The translations under genes and the position numbers were made by a program. Below the pieces are notes generated by a model. It was given only the letters and a program-made list of their open reading frames with translations, had not been told where the DNA came from and searched no databases. Below, one piece after another: positions 1 through 6,627 of a stretch of 64,000 nucleotides of DNA. This DNA is from Bacteroidales bacterium. Its GTDB lineage: Bacteria; Bacteroidota; Bacteroidia; Bacteroidales; UBA932. Positions within the stretch are counted from its first letter, which is position 1, and every line of letters begins with the position of its first letter. The stretch covers positions 1 to 64,000 of the forward strand of contig JALOCI010000002.1 in the NCBI GenBank assembly GCA_023227835.1, given 5' to 3'.

Positions 1-262
1 CATAGAATCTGTTTATATTATCGATCAGCAATTGATTATTTTTTTTATAACTGTAGACACCTACAAGACACTCCTCTGTCCCTCCACCAAAGACTGCCTG
101 TATTTCTCGTTGTGTCTTTCTTAGCTTTATGATGAATTCATCCCCAGTCTGAATGTTCTCATACTTCCATGTTCCAACATACCAGTCAAGAGAAACACTT
201 TGTGCAGGCAGAGCAGTCAGTGTGAAAATTAGTAATATTGTTATTAGTAATATCTTTTTCAT
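1..262 (-). CDS. Small secreted protein, C-terminus cut by window edge
   Basis: The frame opens at an ATG at 262 and runs off the left edge, giving 87 visible residues. The first ~20 residues are a clear signal peptide (MKKILLITI..., hydrophobic core, then LPAQS), so export to the periplasm or cell surface is expected. The mature start has a W-Y-V-G-T-W-K-Y stretch and alternating polar/hydrophobic strands, as in small beta-sandwich or lipocalin-like Bacteroidota proteins. DUF6705-type proteins are a possible match, but I cannot confirm that. It lies 16 bp downstream of the 101-residue ORF on the same strand and belongs to the AT-rich run of small exported proteins at the left end of the window. 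Function unknown. Confidence 0.7.
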   Translation of the reverse strand, partial: MKKILLITILLIFTLTALPAQSVSLDWYVGTWKYENIQTGDEFIIKLRKTQREIQAVFGGGTEECLVGVYSYKKNNQLLIDNINRFY

Positions 263-278
263 ATCTGTATTATTTGTT

Positions 279-584
279 CTATTTGAGACAATCAATGAAT
301 ATTAATGAGTTATTTTCCTGTATGGCATAAGACCAATTTGATCCGGTGCCGTCTCCTTCTGAATAGGCAATTTTTAAGCCTTGTTTTGAAAAGAAAGTAA
401 TTGCCTTATTAATAACTTCCCGGCTTCCTAATGCACCATCTGACGGATTTCCAAGAATATACATTTCAAAATTATAATGAAAATTCTTCAGTGATTTTTC
501 ATCATTAGAAAATTCTAATACAAGTTGTTCAAATTTAGTAAAATCTTCAATTTCTACACTCATTGTACCACTCGAGGTTTGCAT
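279..584 (-). CDS. Hypothetical 101-aa protein, possibly 5'-truncated by a repeat
   Basis: Unrecognised acidic protein with no signal peptide or membrane segment, so cytosolic if made. Its upstream context is odd. The first ATG (584) is one base from the edge of the inverted-repeat element at 586-715, and the codon just before it is an in-frame TGA (587-585) formed at the element boundary. Any ribosome-binding region must therefore lie inside the repeat. A second ATG seven codons in (M-S-V-E-I-E) is an equally good start. It may be an intact small gene (its size and acidity would suit an immunity-type protein, but nothing shows this) or the 3' remnant of a gene broken by the repeat. Confidence 0.5.
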   Translation of the reverse strand: MQTSSGTMSVEIEDFTKFEQLVLEFSNDEKSLKNFHYNFEMYILGNPSDGALGSREVINKAITFFSKQGLKIAYSEGDGTGSNWSYAIQENNSLIFIDCLK

Positions 585-585
585 T

Positions 586-715
586 CACTTTGGCGCAGTT
601 TGAGGTATGTGTCTCAATTGCAAGCATATGCAAATCGCCTTGTTTTTGAAAATCATAAAAACATATTCTCAGAACACCTTAAAATCAAGCATATACCACA
701 AACTGCGCCAAAGTG
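586..715. repeat. Dispersed repeat family A, copy 1 (inverted-repeat element)
   Basis: A 130-bp element whose ends are 26-bp inverted repeats. The left arm (586-611) starts CACTTTGGCGCAGTTTG and the right arm (690-715) is its reverse complement with two mismatches. A second copy lies at 56023-56159 with perfect 25-bp ends. The interiors are also related: both carry CAAATCGC near the left arm and CCTTAAAATCA before the right arm. No coding sequence and no clear target-site duplication. It resembles a MITE or a palindromic intergenic repeat and could fold into a long hairpin in RNA or single-stranded DNA. Confidence 0.85.
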
Positions 716-716
716 T

Positions 717-786
717 CAGCCGGAGGGAGCTCGCGGCTGAGGATGGACTTCCCTGATTAGGCATATCTCTAGTATAAAAAAGCGAC
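717..786 (+). repeat. Dispersed repeat family B, copy 1
   Basis: About 70 bp beginning CAGCCGGAGSGA, with a core TGAGGATGGAC-NN-CCCTGA and ending TATAAAAA(A)GCG. It matches 58935-59004 (+) and 55839-55909 (-) over its full length. It follows family A copy 1 after a single base. Bases 787-902, up to the 3' end of the next gene, hold no ORF or hairpin that I can support. Confidence 0.85.
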
Positions 787-902
787 TTATGAGGCCACTT
801 AAGAAAAACCAGCATCTTTGAACTGTACCTCACAAGATTGGCAACAACTACTCAACCTTTGTAAGTACTACATCAGTGGGGATGGAAAAATAAGAACGTT
901 AA

Positions 903-1394
903 TTATGGAAGTATAATTGTAAATTCTATTCTATATATTATATTAGTATTCAAATTATAGAAAACAGACATATAACCATATCCATTTAAATAATTTTCAA
1001 ATGGCTTCCAATCTATAATTCCGTAATTATTCTGAGAATCTATTGTATTCTTAACTATAATACCACCCATTTGGGTTATTGTATTTTTGTTTTGTCCAAC
1101 CCTCAATATCCCATTAAAGGAGAAGGTGGAATCTTTTAATGTAATAAAGCATAATTCGCCTTCCACCGTAGTAAAGGTATTATTCCCATATTTATATTTA
1201 ACAACATTTAAAAATACATCGTCTGGTTCATTTACGATTGAATCTGGAGTACCAAGTTGATCTAATATCTGAGTTCTAGTATAAGCAGTCCCCATTTCAA
1301 GCTGGTTAACAGAAACCACTAATTGTTGGGAGAATGATTTTATTGGGAATAAGGCAATAAAAAGAATAAAAAACACTGTTTTTGTTGTTTTCAT
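903..1394 (-). CDS. Secreted hypothetical protein, 163 aa
   Basis: Not recognised. The start is placed at 1394 (M-K-T-T-K) because a normal signal peptide follows (FFILFIALFPIKSFSQ, cleavage expected near SFSQ-Q). An in-frame ATG at 1445 would put 17 basic residues in front of the signal. The mature part has I-L-D-Q-L-G-T-P-D near residue 43, a phrase seen in BamE/SmpA-like folds, then mainly beta-strand sequence. That is only a weak hint of a small periplasmic two-layer fold. It is AT-rich, like its neighbours. It is last of four - strand genes running from 3540 down to 903, with a 98-bp gap to the preceding gene, and may be cotranscribed. Confidence 0.65.
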   Translation of the reverse strand: MKTTKTVFFILFIALFPIKSFSQQLVVSVNQLEMGTAYTRTQILDQLGTPDSIVNEPDDVFLNVVKYKYGNNTFTTVEGELCFITLKDSTFSFNGILRVGQNKNTITQMGGIIVKNTIDSQNNYGIIDWKPFENYLNGYGYMSVFYNLNTNIIYRIEFTIILP

Positions 1395-1492
1395 AAAAAC
1401 CGATCTGTACCCTTTTTTCTGCATCTTAGTTACTTTTCTCTTCATTCTAATTTATAATCTTCAATAGGAATGTTCTAACCCCAAAAAGTGCT

Positions 1493-2032
1493 TTATTTAA
1501 AAGTACTGTTTTTAATAGGTATAAAAAATCCATGATAACAACCTACATCACTATGATTCAGCTTGTTGTAAATCTTGCCATTGACCTTTAGCTCATCTTG
1601 TAATTCTGAAAACATTTTCATAAACCTTTCGTCAACAAAGGCACTTATTAACTCTTTTGAATTCAAATTCTTTCCTCGACTAGATTTTGTAAATGTCAAT
1701 TGTTTTAATTTTAAATTATTGTCGAAAACGACAGATACTGTAAACATCATGCGCTGATTGTCAGTATATTGATAATATTCGGCGGAGTAATACTTTTTAA
1801 CCAATTTGAGTATAACCTTAATATTAAATTGGTCTTCGGCCATAAAATAATCGTACATAATACCTGTATATACTAATTTATATTCAGGATAAGTATTATC
1901 CGAACTGGCCTTTAATGAGATGGTATTGTTACCTGTGATAACCTTATATCCAAGAGTGTCTAATTCTTTGACTTGTGAATATGTATTGGATATACAAAGA
2001 ATTGAAATAATAGAAATAAGTATTTTTTTCAT
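1493..2032 (-). CDS. Secreted hypothetical protein, paralogue of the 2054-2587 product
   Basis: A 179-residue exported protein with signal peptide MKKILISIISILCISNTYSQ; the start at 2032 is used rather than the ATG two codons upstream. It is a tandem paralogue of the next gene upstream. Shared features in order are D-T-L-G-Y after the signal, a V-(Y/F)-T-G-(I/V)-(M/L)-Y-(D/H)-Y-F block near residue 60, a V-x-(F/Y)-D-N-(N/D)-L block, a F-V-D-(E/K)-R-F block, E-L-Q-(D/N)-(E/Q), and an ending with (F/M)-I-P-I. No catalytic motif is visible. The position behind a metallopeptidase-like gene suggests a partner or protective role, which is inference only. Confidence 0.7.
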   Translation of the reverse strand: MKKILISIISILCISNTYSQVKELDTLGYKVITGNNTISLKASSDNTYPEYKLVYTGIMYDYFMAEDQFNIKVILKLVKKYYSAEYYQYTDNQRMMFTVSVVFDNNLKLKQLTFTKSSRGKNLNSKELISAFVDERFMKMFSELQDELKVNGKIYNKLNHSDVGCYHGFFIPIKNSTFK

Positions 2033-2053
2033 TATCAATGTTTATGCTAACAA

Positions 2054-2587
2054 TTATCTTATAGGAATCATTAGAGTATGATATTTCCCTTTATCAGAAG
2101 AATTAATCATTCTATATAAAGGTTCTGTCGCTTTCATCTGGTTTTGTAATTCCTTGAACAAGTCCGAAAAGCGTTTGTCAACAAAAGTCTTAATAAACGT
2201 TGTTCTCCTATTTATATCATTTTTATCCAATCTTGAGATTAATGTTATTTCCCTTAATATTAAATCGTTGTCATACATAACAATAATACAAAAATGAGGA
2301 TTTCGACTATTAATTGCCCTTGATTCAGAAAATTCTATTGAGTAAAAATTCTTGAAAGTTGAATTCAAGATATCTAAATTCCTATTATCATCATTTTGAA
2401 AATAGTGATAAAGGACTCCTGTAAATACTAGTGAATAATCTCCCTTTTTATTCAATGAACTTACACTCATGATAGCCGAGTTATCTGTAAATTTTATATG
2501 GTAGCCTAGCGTGTCAACTTCGCTCTGTTGTGAATAGAGAGGACTAAATAACAAGATTAGTAATTGCAATAATATTATCTTTTTCAT
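2054..2587 (-). CDS. Secreted hypothetical protein, paralogue of the 1493-2032 product
   Basis: A 177-residue protein with signal peptide (MKKIILLQLLILLFSPLYSQ) and no lipobox, so a soluble periplasmic or secreted product. It shares the block order of its downstream tandem paralogue (D-T-L-G-Y; V-F-T-G-V-L-Y; Y-D-N-D-L; F-V-D-K-R-F; I-P-I). Its ATG overlaps the stop of the metallopeptidase-like gene by 4 bp (2584-2587), so the two are very likely translationally coupled and made together. Tight coupling of an exported effector-like gene to small exported genes is the main clue to function. I do not recognise the family. Confidence 0.7.
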   Translation of the reverse strand: MKKIILLQLLILLFSPLYSQQSEVDTLGYHIKFTDNSAIMSVSSLNKKGDYSLVFTGVLYHYFQNDDNRNLDILNSTFKNFYSIEFSESRAINSRNPHFCIIVMYDNDLILREITLISRLDKNDINRRTTFIKTFVDKRFSDLFKELQNQMKATEPLYRMINSSDKGKYHTLMIPIR

Positions 2588-3540
2588 AATATGATGGGTA
2601 TTATAGTGCTAATACAATCTAAAGTTTTTGATGTTTCTAAAATTGAATCAAAAAGCAATGGGTAAAAATCATACTTAAAAGTCTTGTTTAAATAAGCTGG
2701 TGTATTTTTATAAATATTTTCGTAAAACCTATATCCATCCCAATCTATCTCTATACCTTTTTGATCTGGATCTTGAACTTCTGAGAACCAAAATGAAATT
2801 CCAGCATATTCATTAGATGGTGAAAGTTGTAAATATGAAAGGTCCGTATGGCAACACATGCACCCCAATATGTTTGTACCTTCAAAGCATAATTCTTTAA
2901 TGAATTTAGCTTCAAATTCAATGTTTGTTGCTTCTCCTAACATCTGGTCATAGGTATACATTGATTCCTGAAGAGCATGTATCAATTCTTCTATTAAGTT
3001 ATCAAAACTAACATTATTTAGGCTACTGAATACAATTTTTCCACCTCTCCTGTACTCTGCAGGAGCATTGTTCCCAGTAATACCCATCGAAAAATCAATT
3101 GTAAAATTATTCAAAAATAATCTATTTAGAATTTCCTGTCCAATACAACGACTCGCAGCTTCATCAATAGCTGTAATTAGCAATTGTTCTATTTCTTTAG
3201 ATGCAGTTCTAATTATAGGCCTTTTTGGCATAAAAACTGCTTTAATCTGAGTATTTGAAGATAATTGAAACACATATGAAGAGGATGTAGATTTGAAATT
3301 GCCATCCTTATACCAGCCCACAAAATCGTACCCTCCATTACTTAAAGCCGTTAAGAAAATCGTTTTCCCTTTTTCATATGCTCCAGGATCAATCCCCGTA
3401 ACACTTCCGCCTCCGTCAACGCTAATGCTGACGGAGAATGTAGTAGTATCAGCAGGAGGGTTGTTTTCACTACTGTCTCCTCCGGCATCTCCCGAATAGT
3501 GGCTATGTATTCGGAGGCTGGTCGGGTGACATGCAATCAT
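2584..3540 (-). CDS. InlB-repeat protein with degenerate zincin-like domain; 5' end doubtful
   Basis: About 318 residues from the ATG at 3540; a TTG at 3558 is also in frame. There is no signal peptide. A short acidic/proline linker is followed, at about residues 35-105, by a full InlB-type B-repeat (G-G-G-S-V-T-G ... Y-D-F-V-G-W-Y-K-D ... I-K-A-V-F). The remainder is a domain related to the divergent + strand gene. Its central helix reads L-I-E-E-L-I-H-A-L-Q with E-F-E-A about 20 residues later, so it looks like an HExxH zinc site whose first histidine has become glutamate. It also has a C-M-C-C cysteine cluster. InlB-repeat proteins are normally exported, so the missing signal suggests the 5' end was lost at the junction near 3490. 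Confidence 0.6.
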   Translation of the reverse strand: MIACHPTSLRIHSHYSGDAGGDSSENNPPADTTTFSVSISVDGGGSVTGIDPGAYEKGKTIFLTALSNGGYDFVGWYKDGNFKSTSSSYVFQLSSNTQIKAVFMPKRPIIRTASKEIEQLLITAIDEAASRCIGQEILNRLFLNNFTIDFSMGITGNNAPAEYRRGGKIVFSSLNNVSFDNLIEELIHALQESMYTYDQMLGEATNIEFEAKFIKELCFEGTNILGCMCCHTDLSYLQLSPSNEYAGISFWFSEVQDPDQKGIEIDWDGYRFYENIYKNTPAYLNKTFKYDFYPLLFDSILETSKTLDCISTIIPIIL

Positions 3541-4157
3541 CAATGGCTTCGTTATCAATAGTAGTAAATAACAATATTAATCTAAATGCTAGTTTTAAAG
3601 GAGTAAGCAATTACTTTACATTTGATTCGGCTTCAGACATTCCTGAAATAAAAAATGCTTTATTATCTCTTTTAAATGATTGCGCAACAAGGTGTCTTTT
3701 GGAAAATAATTTTAATATATATGGTAAAATTCCAATTGTGAAAACCACCGGTTATAATCTATTTGCTTTTGGAACTGAAACCCACTCAATTAAATGGAAT
3801 GTTGATGGTTTTGATAATACAAATTTATTCCTTATTCATGAGCTATTTCACGCATATCAGCATGGCGTAGGATATACGGAAGATGCCAGTCGCGATATTA
3901 ATACAGAGATAGAGGCATTTATGGCAGAATATAAATATGCAGTGAAGTATGGACTCTTTGAGTGTTTACCTGGTACTGCTGATAAGTGGGAAAAATCATT
4001 TGGAGCTTATCTTATTAGTCCAACCAGTGAGAATTATGATAAAATGATTAATCATATAAGAAACCTACAAGAAGGCGCTTATCAGGAAAGTGAATTTCCT
4101 GATGATGTAGACAAAAGAAATATAAACAATATTTCCACTATCTTTAACTGTTATTAA
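3531..4157 (+). CDS. HExxH metallopeptidase-like cassette, 5'-truncated
   Basis: A 208-residue reading frame. The central motif H-E-L-F-H-A-Y-Q (about residues 103-110) followed by E-I-E-A-F about 20 residues on is a typical gluzincin zinc site: two His, catalytic Glu and a distal Glu. The apparent ATG at 3531 is not a believable original start. Codons 3492-3530 just upstream read P-N-S-G-Y-V-F-G-G-W-S-G-D, the central signature of an InlB repeat, and the repeat continues after the ATG as V-V-N-N-N-I-N-L-N-A-S-F-K. The frame is closed by a TAG at 3444. So the gene begins mid-repeat, with the front half of the repeat and the export signal missing. It overlaps the 5' end of the opposite gene. 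Either a silent cassette or a remnant. Confidence 0.6.
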   Translation: MQSSMASLSIVVNNNINLNASFKGVSNYFTFDSASDIPEIKNALLSLLNDCATRCLLENNFNIYGKIPIVKTTGYNLFAFGTETHSIKWNVDGFDNTNLFLIHELFHAYQHGVGYTEDASRDINTEIEAFMAEYKYAVKYGLFECLPGTADKWEKSFGAYLISPTSENYDKMINHIRNLQEGAYQESEFPDDVDKRNINNISTIFNCY

Positions 4158-4165
4158 TATCAATT

Positions 4166-4810
4166 ATGAAAAAGAGAATAGTATTAATTGCTTTAACATT
4201 AACAGCAATGTCCTGTTTCAATCTCCATGGACAAGAATCAAAAAAATTTGATTATAAAATAAAGGGAGATAAATGTGAATATAATGTAACGAATTCAAAA
4301 ATTGATTCTTCTATTGACATTTCCAATGTGAACAACACATATGGAACAGATAGAAATCTTATAATACAGGATTATGGTAAAACATATAAAATAGACGAAT
4401 ATGTTTCAATCTATAAAATTATTAAATCTTCTATTGACCCAAGGGTATTCAGCACACTTTTAAACGAAGAAAAAATCCCTTACAGAAATATTGATGTTAA
4501 TAAATATGACAAACAAACTAGAGAAAAATTAAAAAATGCCAATCATTTCACTGTTGCTATCATTTTCGCACCTGTTACAGGAAAGATATTTGAAGTAGAA
4601 TTCAATATTAATGGAGATATTCTAAAAAAACTTAGTCCGGACTGTTTTTGTGAAATTGAGAAAAAAATAAAAGAGAGTGGGATTACACACAAGGCAATAA
4701 TTGAAAAAAGCTGGCAAACCTATATAATTCAGCACTATGAATATTATTTCTTTGATCTGGACTCATTTGTTCTAAAAGGTGAAAAAGCTATATTATCCAA
4801 TATTGAATGA
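4166..4810 (+). CDS. Secreted hypothetical protein, 214 aa
   Basis: Exported protein: K-K-R-I, then hydrophobic I-V-L-I-A-L-T-L-T-A-M-S-C-F. The cysteine at residue 17 could be a lipobox (A-M-S-C), though the following F is unusual. The mature protein is lysine-rich and mixed alpha/beta, with a C-x-C pair in S-P-D-C-F-C-E near residue 158. Eight bases separate it from the truncated metallopeptidase cassette upstream, so the two form a pair that mirrors the - strand arrangement (InlB/zincin gene followed by small exported genes). The AT-rich base use matches that block. The family is not recognised; a DUF5043-like secreted protein is a guess. Confidence 0.65.
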   Translation: MKKRIVLIALTLTAMSCFNLHGQESKKFDYKIKGDKCEYNVTNSKIDSSIDISNVNNTYGTDRNLIIQDYGKTYKIDEYVSIYKIIKSSIDPRVFSTLLNEEKIPYRNIDVNKYDKQTREKLKNANHFTVAIIFAPVTGKIFEVEFNINGDILKKLSPDCFCEIEKKIKESGITHKAIIEKSWQTYIIQHYEYYFFDLDSFVLKGEKAILSNIE

Positions 4811-4830
4811 TTATAGCTTAAATGAATGAG

Positions 4831-4868
4831 AAAACCCCCGAAAGCAAAGTGAAACTTTCGGGGGTTTT
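4831..4868. terminator. Strong bidirectional intrinsic terminator
   Basis: Perfect 14-bp stem AAAACCCCCGAAAG / CTTTCGGGGGTTTT with a 10-nt loop, A-tract on the left and T-tract on the right. It lies between the convergent genes ending at 4810 (+) and 4910 (-). It marks the edge of the AT-rich accessory block. Confidence 0.9.
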
Positions 4869-4909
4869 ATATTTTCGGGGTTATCTGTTTTTACAGTGTC
4901 CACATTAAA

Positions 4910-6565
4910 TTATTCGCGGAATTTTGCGAACTCGATATCTTTCTGTGAGCGGGCTTTCAATGCCTCGTCCTTCTCATGAACAGCCTTAAGCTCTTTTGCA
5001 ACCTCTGTCATGTTCCCTTTACGGGCAGCAACGATTGCACGAAGATAAGACGAACGCGCACATCTGCATTTAACAACACTTGAAGCTTTGTCAAGCTGGT
5101 TAGTAAGAATGTATGCAAGGCCCTCGTTAGGATCACCTGTTCCGGCAAGCTTAGATACTGCATCATTATATCTGCCTTCAAGTATGTCTATAACTGCAAG
5201 GTTTTGCTTTGCTTCAGGAAGCTTTGATTTTGCAAGCATAGACTTTGCTGCCTCTATATCACCCTCTCTCAGTGCAATTACACCAGAGTTATTGTAGTAA
5301 TAATCGGTAGTCTTGTTAACAACCTTTGAAAGAGCGATGGCTGCCTCTGTCTGCTTTCCGTTCTCAAGATACAATGCTGCGAGATTGTTGTAAGCACGGT
5401 CGCATTTGAACTTGTCACCTGCTTTTGTCAGAAGTTTGATCTTTGTATTTACATCATCAACAAGGGTTGCAGTGTAAAGGAGAGCTTCAGCATCCATAAT
5501 GTCTATATTGCTCTTTGATAACTCTACAAGTTCCTGGTCAGTATAGTTTGTATAGTCAACATTAGCTACAAACCTTGCTCTGCGGAGCTCCGGAAGAACC
5601 TTGTCCGCAAGAGTCCTGAATACTTTTGACATATTCTTGATCTCTCTCTCCCTTACATCAGGGTCGCTATACATAGATAGTACACGTAGGATTAGCTCCT
5701 TGTCCTGCATAGTGGATTGTGAAACAAGTTCCTGGAATCCTTCCCAGTCTTCTGCAATTGCAGTTACATTAACAGGTGCGTCAACAGGTGCTTTCTTGGT
5801 GATTTTATCAAATGCAGCTTTTGCTGTAGCACTACGATTGTCAGAGAGTTTTGAGTTTAGTTTTTCTGAGCCGTCGGGAGAAGCGTAGGCAAGGATGTCA
5901 GTCCCTGTAACAGCCCTTCTATCATCTTTCTTAACAGATGCAAGGAATGCCTCAAACTCTTTTATCTCGGATTTAGTCAGCTCTTTTGGACGAACAACCG
6001 AGCTGTTTATCTTATAAAGAATTTGTGTCTCTTTTTTCTCACGGATAACCTTCTGATACTCGTCTGCAGCATAGGCAGGGATGCCTGATTTATCAACAAG
6101 CATATATGTGGTGTTTGCTCCATCTGCAAGCTTGTATGCTACAGGGAAGTCAATTTTCTTATCCTTGTTCCATACAGCTACTCTCAGTTCCAGGTGAGAA
6201 ACCTCCATTCCAGGTTTGTATGCAAATTTTACACTGTGGTTAGATTTAGCACCGGCAAGAGGTATGACTTTAAAGTTGTCGGTAATTTTCTCCCCCTGAA
6301 GCTTGAATGCCGGAGCAGCGATCTCTCCGCCTTCATACACAAGAACAGGAATAACCTCCATTACAGCTTTTGGATGAAAATATCCCTCAGGGAAGTTCAT
6401 CGAATAGTTGGCAGTAATTTCGCCGGCAACTACTTCAAGTACCTTTGGAGTTGTCTCGACACTTACCAATTGAGATTCTTTGACCATTTTCGAAGGATTG
6501 CTGCACGATACAAGAGCAAGCCCGCTTATGGCTAAAGTTAGAAGTGAAATAAAGCTTTTTTTCAT
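4910..6565 (-). CDS. OmpA-like / TPR lipoprotein
   Basis: A 551-residue lipoprotein. The signal ends L-A-L-V-S-C-S at Cys21, so it should be lipid-anchored in the outer membrane. Residues ~30-170 form a beta-rich domain. Residues ~180-270 resemble an OmpA-type peptidoglycan-binding module (I-L-Y-K-I-N-S-S-V-V-R ... Y-A-S-P-D-G-S ... N-S-K-L-S-D-N-R-S-A-T-A). Residues ~360-520 are TPR-like helical pairs (A-Y-N-N-L-A-A-L-Y-L-E-N-G-K and similar). This architecture is common in Bacteroidales envelope proteins that link outer membrane and wall. It appears monocistronic: the terminator at 4831-4868 is downstream, and a -7-like TAATTTTG (6620-6613, - strand) is upstream. Exact role unknown. Confidence 0.8.
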   Translation of the reverse strand: MKKSFISLLTLAISGLALVSCSNPSKMVKESQLVSVETTPKVLEVVAGEITANYSMNFPEGYFHPKAVMEVIPVLVYEGGEIAAPAFKLQGEKITDNFKVIPLAGAKSNHSVKFAYKPGMEVSHLELRVAVWNKDKKIDFPVAYKLADGANTTYMLVDKSGIPAYAADEYQKVIREKKETQILYKINSSVVRPKELTKSEIKEFEAFLASVKKDDRRAVTGTDILAYASPDGSEKLNSKLSDNRSATAKAAFDKITKKAPVDAPVNVTAIAEDWEGFQELVSQSTMQDKELILRVLSMYSDPDVREREIKNMSKVFRTLADKVLPELRRARFVANVDYTNYTDQELVELSKSNIDIMDAEALLYTATLVDDVNTKIKLLTKAGDKFKCDRAYNNLAALYLENGKQTEAAIALSKVVNKTTDYYYNNSGVIALREGDIEAAKSMLAKSKLPEAKQNLAVIDILEGRYNDAVSKLAGTGDPNEGLAYILTNQLDKASSVVKCRCARSSYLRAIVAARKGNMTEVAKELKAVHEKDEALKARSQKDIEFAKFRE

Positions 6566-6627
6566 TATTGATTTATTTTATGTAAGATTTACTTTATAAT
6601 TTAGACAATACGCAAAATTAGAAAAAT

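Noticed and set aside
586..715. Integron attC site
   Set aside because: The size and imperfect palindrome fit, but the arms lack the RYYYAAC/GTTRRRY core sites and no integrase is seen.
525..740. 71-aa + strand ORF across repeat A
   Set aside because: It spans the inverted repeat and part of repeat B, has no recognisable features, and exists only because the repeat lacks stops in that frame.
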